Shown: positions 1 through 6,537, numbered from the stretch's first letter. The stretch: DNA of 8,492 bases from an uncultured Porphyromonas sp. (GCA_945867245.1 CAMBHQ010000030.1:1-8492); one strand, 5' to 3'. Notes: a model not told the origin generated them from the sequence alone. Program-made: numbers and translations.

Positions 1-25
1 ATAAATCGAAAGCAATAGATACAAC

Positions 26-61
26 ACGCCCCCGAGCAGTCTAGAGACCGCTCGGGGGCGT
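26..61 (-). terminator. Hairpin terminator of the trigger factor gene
   Basis: A perfect 12-bp inverted repeat (26-37 with 50-61, GC-rich, with a run of five G/C pairs) surrounds a 12-nt loop. It lies 23 bases past the tig stop codon. On the minus strand the hairpin is followed by a short mixed sequence rather than a long U run. The loop shares the 11-mer AGCAGTCTAGA with the tRNA-Arg(ACG) terminator near 6004. Confidence 0.8.
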
Positions 62-84
62 ATTATTTCGATGGGAGCCGATAA

Positions 85-1452
85 CTAGGCTTCTTCGCCG
101 CGTACTACCTTGCCGAATTCCTCGGGCGTTACGCTCTTTTCGTCCACGGTAACCATACCCTTGACGATGGCAGCGAACTTGTTGTCGATAAGGCGAGCAC
201 GGATGTTGCGTGCTGTCTCTTCCTTAGACACGAGCTGCTTAGCATAGCCCTCGAGCATTTCGTCGGGTACTGAGCTCATGCCATACTGAGCGAACTGGCT
301 CTTGGCTACGATCGTAGCGAAGGCTAGCACCTCTTCCTCGGTGAGCTTAACGTCGTTCTTGGCTAGGATGCCGTCCTTAACGAGCTGATAGGTTAGGTCC
401 TCGAGCATAGCGGGGAACTCGGCCTCTACCTGCTCGGCGCTGAGCTCCTTGTTGCTAGCACGTAGCCAGCGCTTGAGGATGTCCTCGGCAACCTCTATCT
501 TGCCAGCCTTGGCGAGGATAGCCTTGCGTGTGTCTACCACGAAGAGGTAGTCGCTCTCGGGGTCGAACTGCTCGCGGAAGCCAGCCTTAACCTGCTCGCG
601 TAGCGTTGCCTCGTCCTTAACGTCCCCTTCTTCGCCGAAGGCAGCTGTGAAGAATGCCTCGTTGAGCTCGGCAGGTACGTGACGGCTGATGCTGTCGATG
701 CGGAAACTGAAGGCTACGCCCTCGTAGCTAGCTACGGCATCCTTGTCTACGCCTAGGAAAGATACGAGCTCGGCAGCGTTGCCCTCGTAAGCCTTGAAGG
801 GCTCGAAGACCACTACGCTATCCTTGGCAGCACCGACAAACTTGGCGCGGCTCTCTTCGTCCTTGATGTACATAGGCAGCAGCATAGCCTGCTCGTTTAC
901 TACGCCCTCAGCCTTGGGGGCATCGCCCTCTAGCTCGGTGAGGACACCACGTACGAGGTCGCGTTCCTCTACGCTCTCTACCTCCTTGCGCTCGCCGTGC
1001 TGTGCTAGCATCTGCTCGATGTGGGCGTCAATCATAGACTCCTCAGCCTCGATGCGGTAGTAGGGGATAGTGTCTTCCTTGGTAAGCTCTACCTTGAGCT
1101 CAGGGGCGAGGGCTACCTCGTACTTGAACTCAAACTCATCGCCAGCCTCTAGGTCGGCTACGTTCTGACCCTCTACAGGGATAGGCTCACCGAGGACGCG
1201 TAGCTGCTTGCTCTCGATTTCGTTGTATAGTTCGTTTACGACGAGCTTGTTGATTTCGTCGAGCTTCACTGCCATACCAAACTTCTTCACGACGAAACTC
1301 ATAGGAGCCTGACCCTTGCGGAAGCCTGGGAAGTCGGCATTCTTACGTACACCCTTGAGGGCCTTCTCTACGGCTGGCTGGTAATCAGCCTTGGTAACGC
1401 GTACCACCAGCTCTAGAGCTACGGCACTCGTATTGTTAATGGTTACAGCCAT
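85..1452 (-). CDS. tig: Trigger factor, ribosome-associated chaperone
   Basis: This is trigger factor, the chaperone that docks beside the ribosomal exit tunnel and shields nascent chains. The N-terminal ribosome-binding domain (about residues 1-112) carries the signature GFRKGQAP at residues 43-50, the same place as the E. coli GFRK loop. A middle region (about 160-255) sits where the FKBP-type PPIase domain is expected. It is weakly conserved, as I expect for Bacteroidota, so I would not claim proline isomerase activity. The rest (about 260-440) is the charged helical C-terminal substrate-binding domain. At 455 aa it is close to the usual family length (about 430-450). The ATG start directly precedes the typical beginning MAVTINN; there is no clear Shine-Dalgarno sequence, as is normal for this phylum. 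A tRNA-Arg gene lies 80 bases upstream on the same strand with a weak hairpin between, so transcription may partly come from the tRNA promoter. The usual partner genes clpP and clpX are not seen downstream inside the window. Confidence 0.97.
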   Translation of the reverse strand: MAVTINNTSAVALELVVRVTKADYQPAVEKALKGVRKNADFPGFRKGQAPMSFVVKKFGMAVKLDEINKLVVNELYNEIESKQLRVLGEPIPVEGQNVADLEAGDEFEFKYEVALAPELKVELTKEDTIPYYRIEAEESMIDAHIEQMLAQHGERKEVESVEERDLVRGVLTELEGDAPKAEGVVNEQAMLLPMYIKDEESRAKFVGAAKDSVVVFEPFKAYEGNAAELVSFLGVDKDAVASYEGVAFSFRIDSISRHVPAELNEAFFTAAFGEEGDVKDEATLREQVKAGFREQFDPESDYLFVVDTRKAILAKAGKIEVAEDILKRWLRASNKELSAEQVEAEFPAMLEDLTYQLVKDGILAKNDVKLTEEEVLAFATIVAKSQFAQYGMSSVPDEMLEGYAKQLVSKEETARNIRARLIDNKFAAIVKGMVTVDEKSVTPEEFGKVVRGEEA

Positions 1453-1499
1453 CTTACTGCTTATTATTCTATTGTTAGTTATTATCCTGATATATAACC

Positions 1500-1530
1500 A
1501 CTCGGGAGTGCATTAGGCGCAATCCCGAGT
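1500..1530 (-). terminator. Weak hairpin between tRNA-Arg(CCT) and tig
   Basis: An 8-bp perfect inverted repeat (ACTCGGGA at 1500-1507 with 1523-1530) has a 15-nt loop, and begins 3 bases past the tRNA 3' end on the minus strand. Only a weak T-containing stretch follows. It may end tRNA transcription fully, act as a leaky terminator letting RNA polymerase into tig, or be a processing signal. Confidence 0.5.
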
Positions 1531-1532
1531 AG

Positions 1533-1604
1533 TACCCCCGAGCAGAATCGAACTGCTATCTAAAGTTTAGGAAACTCTTGTTCTATCCGTTGAACTACGA
1601 GGGC
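1533..1604 (-). tRNA. tRNA-Arg (anticodon CCT)
   Basis: The minus strand folds into a full cloverleaf of 72 nt. The 7-bp acceptor stem pairs GCCCTCG with CGGGGGT (with G-U pairs), and the discriminator is A. The D stem is GTTC/GAAC, the anticodon stem AGAGT/ACTTT, the anticodon loop TTCCTAA and the T arm AGCAG-TTCGATT-CTGCT. Anticodon CCT reads the arginine codon AGG. CCA is not encoded. A match to the Bacteroidota -7 element lies just upstream at 1615-1622. Confidence 0.95.
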
Positions 1605-1614
1605 AAAGGCTCGG

Positions 1615-1622
1615 CAAAGATA
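1615..1622 (-). promoter_or_regulatory. -7 promoter element of tRNA-Arg(CCT)
   Basis: The minus strand reads TATCTTTG, a perfect match to the Bacteroidota -7 consensus TAnnTTTG, ending 11 bases before the tRNA 5' end. A TTG at the -33 position is not evident. The same element at the same distance class precedes the other tRNA-Arg gene, which raises confidence. Confidence 0.65.
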
Positions 1623-1777
1623 CGAAAATAATACTGATATAGGTACTTAGGGCTAGCGACGGGTGCGGGCGCTCTTGTCGTCCCCTAAGCTTGGCCCATG
1701 CTGCTAGGTCCATCGGTCGCTCTGGATACTCTGATACCGATGCAATCCACGCCCGAGGGCCTAAGGCTCTAATCGAC

Positions 1778-1785
1778 TATATTTG
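1778..1785 (+). promoter_or_regulatory. -7 promoter element of the DUF389 gene
   Basis: TATATTTG matches the Bacteroidota -7 consensus TAnnTTTG exactly. It would give a leader of roughly 60 nt before the ATG at 1851. I see no good TTG about 20 bases upstream, so the -33 half is weak. A 7-bp inverted repeat (CATCGGT 1711-1717 / ACCGATG 1736-1742) lies farther upstream and may be chance. Confidence 0.45.
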
Positions 1786-1850
1786 TATGGCTAATCGAAC
1801 TATCGGCGACTAAAAGCCTTCTGATAATAAAGACTTACTATACCTATAAT

Positions 1851-3191
1851 ATGAATATACTCCACGAGCTATGGGCGAACCTCAAGGCCCGCTTCAGCCT
1901 GCTGCCCGACAAAGATGACGAAGCGACCATCGTGCAGGGCATACGAGAGAGCATAGAGTTTAAGGGCGTGCGCGTCTGGATACTTATCTGCGCCATATTT
2001 ACGGCTTCGCTGGGCCTCAATGTCAATTCGACGGCGGTTATTATCGGGGCAATGCTTATCTCGCCACTGATGGACCCTATCGTGGGGCTCGGTCTCGGCC
2101 TCGGTATCTACGACCTCGACCTCGTGCGCAAGTCTCTGCGTAGCCTATTGGTTATGGCCCTGATAAGTGTGCTTACGGCGACGCTGTACTTTACGCTCTC
2201 GCCCTTGAGCCTCCTACAGAGCGAGCTACTGGCACGCACACAGCCGACTATCTACGATGTGCTTATTGCCTTCGTGGGTGGGGCAGCGGGCATCCTAGCC
2301 AACGCTAGCCGTTTCAAGGGGAACATCCTTATGGGGGTCGCCATTGCCACGGCGCTGATGCCCCCTCTGTGTACAGCGGGCTACGGCCTGTCGCAGGGCA
2401 ATATGAGCTACTTCCTTGGGGCGAGTTACCTCTTTACGATTAATGCCACCTTCATAGCGCTCTCTACGCTGATTGTCGTGCGCCTGATGCACTTCTCGCC
2501 CGTACGCTTCGTTAGCACCGAGCGCGAGAGTCGCATACGCCATCTGATTATCGCCATTACGCTAGGGGTCTCTATACCGAGCATTTACTCGGGCTTCCTC
2601 TTGGTGCGCGAGAGTATTAGCGAGGATGCTGCCAACCGCTTCGTGCGCGACCAGCTCAATACGGGCGACCGACAGGCGCTCGACCATACGCTGAGCCATA
2701 GGGATAGCCTTTGGGTCCTAGAGGTGCCACTCATCGGGCGCTACGTAGACAGCCTACAGCACGATAGCCTACAGCGTGTGATGCAGAGCTACTACGGCCT
2801 AGGTGAGGCTCGTCTGGTGCTACGTCAGAGCTTCGCTAGTAGGCAGGATAGTGCCGACCTAGAGCTCGGCAAGCGCTTCATTAGCCGAGACCTTTATCAG
2901 CGTCAGGAGGCCCTGTTGGCGCATCAAGAGCACGAGCGAGACTCCCTAATGCACGAGCTACAGCTACTACACCACCAGGAGGAGGAGCTGCGCCAGATAG
3001 AGCGCGAGTTCGTAGCCCTAGTCCCCGAGCTGAAGTCGCCCCGATTGGTCGGGAGCGAGGTCGAGGGACGGAGTGTCGTGCTGGTGCTCTATGCCGAGGG
3101 GACTGCACCCGAGGGGGCCGAGGCCGAGCGCATCGCCTCGTGGCTATCGGCTCGCCTAGGCGAAGTGTCGCTGCGCTATGTGAAGCTGTAA
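1851..3191 (+). CDS. DUF389 family membrane protein (TIGR00341-like)
   Basis: The protein is a DUF389 integral membrane protein of unknown function. The family hallmark is the conserved stretch around residues 59-88, with NSTAVIIGAMLISPLMDPIV followed by a glycine-rich helix. A second conserved block lies near 141-172 (GGAAGILA, then GVAIATALMPPLCTAGYGL). About six to seven hydrophobic segments run from about 41 to 251. The short N-terminus (1-40) is charged and probably cytosolic. The last ~190 residues are soluble; about 345-388 are rich in Glu, Gln, His and Leu and look like a coiled coil, followed by a small mixed domain (about 398-446). The length fits Bacteroidota members that carry such a C-terminal extension. 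The start is the first ATG after the -7 element at 1778. No terminator is seen before the DUF417 gene 105 bases downstream, so read-through is possible. The transported substrate, if any, is unknown. Confidence 0.88.
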   Translation: MNILHELWANLKARFSLLPDKDDEATIVQGIRESIEFKGVRVWILICAIFTASLGLNVNSTAVIIGAMLISPLMDPIVGLGLGLGIYDLDLVRKSLRSLLVMALISVLTATLYFTLSPLSLLQSELLARTQPTIYDVLIAFVGGAAGILANASRFKGNILMGVAIATALMPPLCTAGYGLSQGNMSYFLGASYLFTINATFIALSTLIVVRLMHFSPVRFVSTERESRIRHLIIAITLGVSIPSIYSGFLLVRESISEDAANRFVRDQLNTGDRQALDHTLSHRDSLWVLEVPLIGRYVDSLQHDSLQRVMQSYYGLGEARLVLRQSFASRQDSADLELGKRFISRDLYQRQEALLAHQEHERDSLMHELQLLHHQEEELRQIEREFVALVPELKSPRLVGSEVEGRSVVLVLYAEGTAPEGAEAERIASWLSARLGEVSLRYVKL

Positions 3192-3296
3192 TGTCTGATA
3201 AGTCTTATTGCGTCTGTCTATCAAATAGGCTAAAATATAAGCTCGGGCTTTGCGTTATATAACTTGAGTATAAACAAATAAATGTACAATAAGTAA

Positions 3297-3929
3297 ATGA
3301 ACAAACTACTCGTAACCTACCTCGAGATTGCCGCCTCGCTACAGGGGCTCGGATACAAGCTTATCCGCGTGGCCATCCTCATCATCTTCTTTTGGATTGG
3401 CATCCTCAAGTTCGCCAACTACGAGGCCAACGGCATCGTCAAGTTCGTGGCTAATAGCCCCTTTATGAGCTTTATGATGAAGAACGCCAGCAACGACGTT
3501 ACCCACCCCGAGACCGGCAAGGTAGTCAAGGAGTACAAGCTCTACGAAGTGCCCGAGGGCAAGTACGACCCTGTCAAGAGCCAGTGGCACGTAGACAACT
3601 GGACCTACACCTTCTCGCACGGCCTAGGTATCCTCATCTGCACGATTGGCATCCTCGTATTCCTCGGCATGTTTAATCCCTACCTCGGCATCGTGGGCGA
3701 GACGCTGTGTATCATCATGACCATCGGCACACTCTCCTTTATGGTTACTACGCCCGAGGTGTGGGTATCGGCTACGCCCGAGGCCCTTGCCGCTGGCGAG
3801 GTAGCCAATGGCTTCCCTTATCTAGGCGTGGCGGGCCGTCTAGTGGTCAAGGATACGGCTATCCTAGCAGGTGCTGTAGTGCTACTTAGCCAGAGCGCCC
3901 GTGAGATACTAGCACGTCTCAAGAAGTAA
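3297..3929 (+). CDS. DUF417/YkgB family membrane protein (RclC-like)
   Basis: This belongs to DUF417, the family of E. coli YkgB, renamed RclC for its role in survival of reactive chlorine stress. The recognisable core is FFWIGILKFANYEANGI at residues 31-47, followed by VANSPFM, and near the C-terminus GRLVVKDTAILAGAVVLL (180-197). Four membrane segments are likely: about 22-40, 108-125, 130-151 and 184-199. Between the first two lies a hydrophilic stretch (about 62-103, rich in Lys, Glu, Asp and Val). At 210 aa it is slightly longer than E. coli RclC. The ATG follows an A/T-rich leader typical of the phylum; I found no convincing promoter. It ends just before a strong terminator. No RclA (flavoprotein reductase), RclB or RclR homologue is adjacent, so the chlorine-stress role is only inferred from family membership. 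Confidence 0.88.
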   Translation: MNKLLVTYLEIAASLQGLGYKLIRVAILIIFFWIGILKFANYEANGIVKFVANSPFMSFMMKNASNDVTHPETGKVVKEYKLYEVPEGKYDPVKSQWHVDNWTYTFSHGLGILICTIGILVFLGMFNPYLGIVGETLCIIMTIGTLSFMVTTPEVWVSATPEALAAGEVANGFPYLGVAGRLVVKDTAILAGAVVLLSQSAREILARLKK

Positions 3930-3972
3930 GCCCTCGGAGGCACAAAACTATTCCCAAGCGAATAAGGTTAAT

Positions 3973-4009
3973 AAGATGGGGGAGGCTCTGGATGAGTCTC
4001 CCCCATCTT
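3973..4009 (+). terminator. Hairpin terminator after the DUF417 gene
   Basis: A 12-bp perfect stem (AAGATGGGGGAG 3973-3984 with CTCCCCCATCTT 3998-4009) has a 13-nt loop, and begins 44 bases after the DUF417 stop. The U tract is short, ending in TT. It separates the DUF417 gene from the following DsbA-family gene, so the two are probably separate transcripts unless it is leaky. Confidence 0.75.
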
Positions 4010-4069
4010 GCTCAGGCCAACGACTGACGGAGGCCAACAAAGACAAATAACAAGCAGATAATAGACGAT

Positions 4070-4690
4070 ATGAAAGTGATTTATGTGTGGGATGCCCTCT
4101 GCGGCTGGTGCTATGGCTTCGGCACGGTGCTAGAGGCCTTCTTAGCTCGGCACCCCGAGCTAGAGCTGGAGCTGGTATCGGGTGGTCTTATCCCGACAGA
4201 GATGCTGACCGTCAAGGCGCATCCCTATATCCCCGAGGCGAATCAGCGTATTACTAACACCTACGGCGTGCGCTTCGGATCGGCCTACGAGCAGGCGATA
4301 CGTGGCAAGGGTCTGCGTGTCAGCTCTTTCCATACAGCCTGGGCCTTCGGACTACTGCGCAAGCAACTGCCCAAGGCGCAGCACCTCGCCCTCGCTAAGG
4401 CGATGCAGACGGCTATGTATGCCGAGGGGCGTTCGCTCTCGGAGCTCGATACCTATCGGCCGATACTGCGCCAGTTCGGTCTCTCCGAGACGCTCCTCCT
4501 GCCCGAGCTAGGCAAGGCCCTGCGCAAAGACGATACTATGCATCCCGACTTCTCTAGGGCGCGCGAGCTAGAGGCCGAGGTCTATCCGACCCTACTGCTA
4601 GAGTACCAAGGTGAGCTGTACCTGCTCAGCGAGGGTGCAGCCTTAGCCGAAGAGGTGGAGCTGAGGTATCAGCAGATAATCGCAGACTAA
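4070..4690 (+). CDS. Cytoplasmic DsbA-family thiol oxidoreductase (CGWC)
   Basis: A thioredoxin-fold protein of the DsbA/FrnE-like group annotated as putative protein-disulfide isomerase (COG3531 type). The active site CGWC is at residues 11-14, right after the first beta strand (VIYVWDAL). The helical insertion typical of DsbA spans about 45-165. The cis-proline is P173 in VYPTLLLEY, followed by the last strands and helix. The length of 206 aa is normal for the group. There is no signal peptide or membrane segment, so it should act in the cytoplasm, reducing or isomerising disulfides or detoxifying thiol-modifying compounds; the true substrate is unknown. The ATG at 4070 places the CxxC motif at the expected distance from the N-terminus. 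It is preceded by a terminator and an A-rich leader, and ended by the large inverted repeat at 4725-4775, so it looks monocistronic. Confidence 0.88.
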   Translation: MKVIYVWDALCGWCYGFGTVLEAFLARHPELELELVSGGLIPTEMLTVKAHPYIPEANQRITNTYGVRFGSAYEQAIRGKGLRVSSFHTAWAFGLLRKQLPKAQHLALAKAMQTAMYAEGRSLSELDTYRPILRQFGLSETLLLPELGKALRKDDTMHPDFSRARELEAEVYPTLLLEYQGELYLLSEGAALAEEVELRYQQIIAD

Positions 4691-4724
4691 GTTGGGCGGG
4701 CTCTACGCGCTCCACGATATAAGT

Positions 4725-4775
4725 ATATAATAGCCGAGGGGCGACTCATCACGAGTCGCCCCTCGGCTATTATAT
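4725..4775. terminator. Bidirectional terminator between convergent genes
   Basis: A 23-bp perfect inverted repeat (4725-4747 with 4753-4775) closes a 5-nt loop (ATCAC). The core stem is GC-rich (GCCGAGGGGCGACTC) and the base is A/T-only, so each strand ends in a T-containing tail. It lies 34 bases past the DsbA-family stop and 10 bases past the PepSY gene stop, serving both convergent genes. Confidence 0.92.
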
Positions 4776-4785
4776 GAGGTCTCTA

Positions 4786-5913
4786 TTAATTCGTCTTGGC
4801 CTGACGCTTAGCCTCAGCCTTTTGGGCATTGGCCCGCTTGCGGAGGTATAGCCATACGCCCGTGATGGGGAAGCTAGCACCCATCAGGCAGACAACGAAG
4901 TAGAGGATGCGTGTGCATAGCCCACCGACTACGCCCGTGTGTAGCGAGTATATCCATCCACGTGCCTTGTTGGCCTCGGGAGCGTCTTCGTAGCGCTCTA
5001 CGCTCTTGATGGCACCTGTCTGCTTGTCGAGCTTGTAGTTGTCGGCAGCACGCACGTTGCCGTAGTTGCCTGGGCGTCCTACACTGGCCTTGCCGAGCTC
5101 TAGGCGGATGTGCTTGTAGTCGCTATGCTGGCTGGCTACGGCGCTATAGGCAGCGTCCCAGGCGAAGGGCTCGGGGGCGTCCTGAGACTTGTCCTTGCCC
5201 TCTCCCTTTTTGTCGCCCTTGGGGGCTTCCGGAGGCGTCTCTATCCCCAGGATAGCGTACAGACCACTGCGGTACCAGGGGTAAGACCAGGTGAGTCCTG
5301 TGAGGGCCATCACTAGGAGCAGCACCGAGCAGTAGATACCGAGCGAGGCGTGTAGGTCCGACATCAGTCGGTGCCTGTTGGCATCCGTCTTGATGCTAAG
5401 GCGGGCACGTAGTTGCTTCTTGCTCTTGGGCCACCAGTACACGATACCAGAGATGAGGATGAAGGCAAACATCAGCGTCGCCGCTCCGGTAACTTTCTTG
5501 CCCCACGAGTCGGGACTGGTGAGTAGCCAGCGGTGTAGCTTGAGGGCATAGCCGAAGAAGTCGGAGTTTTTGGGGGCCGTCTTACCGACGATTTTACCGC
5601 TATATGGGTCTACGTAATACTTGGGCTTGCCCTTGCCCGCAGGGGCGAGGATATAGTTGCGTGTCGTATCGGCACTAATCTCGACACTGGCGATGGGCTC
5701 AGCTCCGAGCTCGTTATTTACCTGCTCGACAATCTGAGCTATAGGCAGGGGGCTACGTCCTGCAGCCTCGGGGCGGAAGTAGCGCTCGGGATAGGCAAGC
5801 TCGCGTGCATCCTCCTGAAAAATCATGATTGCCCCCGTAAGGCAGAGGATGGTGATAAACAGGCCGGCCAATAGTCCGAGACCCTTGTGTAATTCGATAA
5901 AGAACTTTTTCAT
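4786..5913 (-). CDS. PepSY-associated TM protein, siderophore reductase-like
   Basis: A membrane protein of the PepSY-associated TM family (PiuB/FoxB/FpvG relatives). Known members include inner-membrane reductases that release iron from siderophores using bound haem. Four membrane segments are visible: about 11-32, 141-162, 191-212 and 329-357. Two extracytoplasmic PepSY-like parts lie between them: about 55-112, with KYYVDPYSGKIVG, and about 250-310, with YKLDKQTGAIKSVERYED. Before the second is a lysine-rich, low-complexity linker (about 226-248). Four Leu-His motifs stand at or near the membrane segments: H9 (LHKG), H127 (LHRW), H188 (LHAS) and H325 (LHTG), plausible haem ligands. At 375 aa it is of usual length. 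The tail (358-375) is Lys/Ala-rich and cytosolic. The ATG at 5913 starts MKKFFIELHKG, typical of the family. A tRNA terminator lies upstream, so it needs its own promoter, which I could not identify; no Fur box was recognised. Confidence 0.88.
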   Translation of the reverse strand: MKKFFIELHKGLGLLAGLFITILCLTGAIMIFQEDARELAYPERYFRPEAAGRSPLPIAQIVEQVNNELGAEPIASVEISADTTRNYILAPAGKGKPKYYVDPYSGKIVGKTAPKNSDFFGYALKLHRWLLTSPDSWGKKVTGAATLMFAFILISGIVYWWPKSKKQLRARLSIKTDANRHRLMSDLHASLGIYCSVLLLVMALTGLTWSYPWYRSGLYAILGIETPPEAPKGDKKGEGKDKSQDAPEPFAWDAAYSAVASQHSDYKHIRLELGKASVGRPGNYGNVRAADNYKLDKQTGAIKSVERYEDAPEANKARGWIYSLHTGVVGGLCTRILYFVVCLMGASFPITGVWLYLRKRANAQKAEAKRQAKTN

Positions 5914-5996
5914 CTAGATATTTGTAGAGTTGTTTGAGTCTGGTTATATAGAGTGCATTACTTCGCTTTCGTTTAATGGCGCAGTCTCGATAGCAA

Positions 5997-6029
5997 AAGC
6001 CCCAGCAGTCTAGACAACTACTGGGGCTT
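5997..6029 (-). terminator. Intrinsic terminator of tRNA-Arg(ACG)
   Basis: A 9-bp stem (AAGCCCCAG 5997-6005 with CTGGGGCTT 6021-6029), extendable by three pairs across one mismatch, is followed on the minus strand by a TTTT tract. It begins 5 bases after the tRNA 3' end. This is the best match to a classic intrinsic terminator in the window. Confidence 0.88.
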
Positions 6030-6034
6030 CTTAG

Positions 6035-6108
6035 TGACTCCGACAGGATTCAAACCTGTAACCTTCTGATCCGTAGTCAGATGCTCTATTCAGTTGAGCT
6101 ACGGAGCC
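6035..6108 (-). tRNA. tRNA-Arg (anticodon ACG)
   Basis: The minus strand gives a 74-nt cloverleaf: acceptor GGCTCCG/CGGAGTC with discriminator A, D arm with GCTC/GAGC, anticodon stem TCTGA/TCAGA, loop CTACGGA and T arm ACAGG-TTTGAAT-CCTGT. Anticodon ACG, whose first base is normally deaminated to inosine by TadA, reads CGU, CGC and CGA. CGC is a common arginine codon in the proteins of this window. CCA is not encoded. Confidence 0.96.
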
Positions 6109-6124
6109 TTGCTGTTTGCGTCTG

Positions 6125-6155
6125 CAAAGGTAATACAAGTTTTCCATACTCGCAA
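6125..6155 (-). promoter_or_regulatory. Promoter of tRNA-Arg(ACG), -33/-7 type
   Basis: On the minus strand TACCTTTG (6125-6132) matches the Bacteroidota -7 consensus TAnnTTTG exactly, and a TTG (6153-6155) lies 20 bases upstream at the -33 position. The -7 element is 16 bases from the tRNA 5' end. Both halves and the spacing fit, making this the clearest promoter in the window. Confidence 0.75.
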
Positions 6156-6224
6156 TAGTTGGGCGAAAAAACTTTTCCGCCTAAGCCCTCTATATAGCTC
6201 CTTATAGGCTAATAAGTGTCTATG

Positions 6225-6255
6225 CACTAGGCCGGCAAGTGGGCAGTGCCTAGTG
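6225..6255. repeat. 8-bp inverted repeat CACTAGGC / GCCTAGTG
   Basis: CACTAGGC at 6225-6232 is answered by its reverse complement at 6248-6255 with a 15-nt spacer. The spacer and right arm overlap the first copy of the direct repeat at 6238, so the two structures are interlocked. Confidence 0.6.
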
Positions 6256-6269
6256 AGCAGTGGGCAGTG
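6238..6269. repeat. 11-bp direct repeat AGTGGGCAGTG, two copies
   Basis: AGTGGGCAGTG occurs at 6238-6248 and 6259-6269, a period of 21 bases. The related string GAGCAGTG lies between the copies, suggesting a decayed shorter tandem unit around GCAGTG. Confidence 0.65.
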
Positions 6270-6336
6270 TTCAGGAGCTGTAGAGCCTGTCAGATTGCCT
6301 CCCTCGGGAGACCCGCTCCCAGAGTGGGCTGTGGCG

Positions 6337-6393
6337 ACCTAATAGGCGGACACTTGCCCGCCTACCGAGTCGACGATCGTCCGCCTATTAGGT
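6337..6393. repeat. 15-bp perfect inverted repeat
   Basis: ACCTAATAGGCGGAC (6337-6351) and its exact reverse complement (6379-6393) enclose 27 nt. The stem contains CCTAATAGG, itself nearly palindromic, and the motif GCCTA/TAGGC recurs nearby at 6405-6417. There is no T tract to make it an obvious terminator, and no annotated gene ends here. Confidence 0.75.
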
Positions 6394-6502
6394 GGTGGAA
6401 GGTCTGCCTAGTAGGCAATACTTGGTGGGGCGTGCTTATCGCCCAATAGCAATATGAGTTTGAGCGAAAGACACTCCGAATTATTAAGGATTAGATAAAA
6501 CA

Positions 6503-6537
6503 TTAGCCCCCGACAGTCACTGACTGTCGGGGGCTAA
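6503..6537 (-). terminator. Terminator of the small Cys/Lys-rich protein gene
   Basis: A 15-bp perfect stem (TTAGCCCCCGACAGT 6503-6517 with 6523-6537) has a 5-nt loop, and starts 20 bases past the stop codon of the 77-aa gene. On the minus strand it is followed by a T-rich stretch containing TTTT. It supports this small gene being really transcribed. Confidence 0.88.

Larger units (their letters stand above)
6156..6502. other. Repeat-rich intergenic region without a recognisable gene
   Basis: This stretch between the tRNA-Arg(ACG) promoter and the next terminator holds no convincing protein gene. A plus-strand frame at 6246-6449 could encode 67 residues, but the sequence resembles no family I know and is built from repeats. 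The region is instead dense in secondary-structure potential: an 8-bp inverted repeat (6225-6232/6248-6255), an 11-bp direct repeat (6238-6248/6259-6269), a small hairpin (6306-6310/6316-6320), a 15-bp perfect inverted repeat (6337-6351/6379-6393) and a 6-bp palindrome (6405-6417). It could be a small RNA gene, a degenerate repeat element, or remnants of an integration next to the tRNA. The function is unknown. Confidence 0.6.

Noticed and set aside
794..1060. Plus-strand open frame opposite tig (88 aa, Ser/Thr-rich)
   Set aside because: It is antisense to the certain trigger factor gene and has the composition of a mirror frame; no known domain.
1711..1742. 7-bp inverted repeat CATCGGT/ACCGATG upstream of the DUF389 gene as operator
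   Set aside because: Short with an 18-nt loop and over 35 bases above the -7 element; could easily be chance.
6225..6420. CRISPR array
   Set aside because: The repeats are short, unequal and mostly inverted, without regular spacers, and no cas gene is near.
6159..6446. TTGGGCGA / TCGCCCAA as terminal inverted repeats of a mobile element
   Set aside because: An 8-bp match over this distance is expected by chance, and no target duplication was seen.
6246..6449. 67-aa open frame in the intergenic region
   Set aside because: It is made of repeats, has no leader or family resemblance, and passes straight through the inverted repeats; better seen as non-coding.
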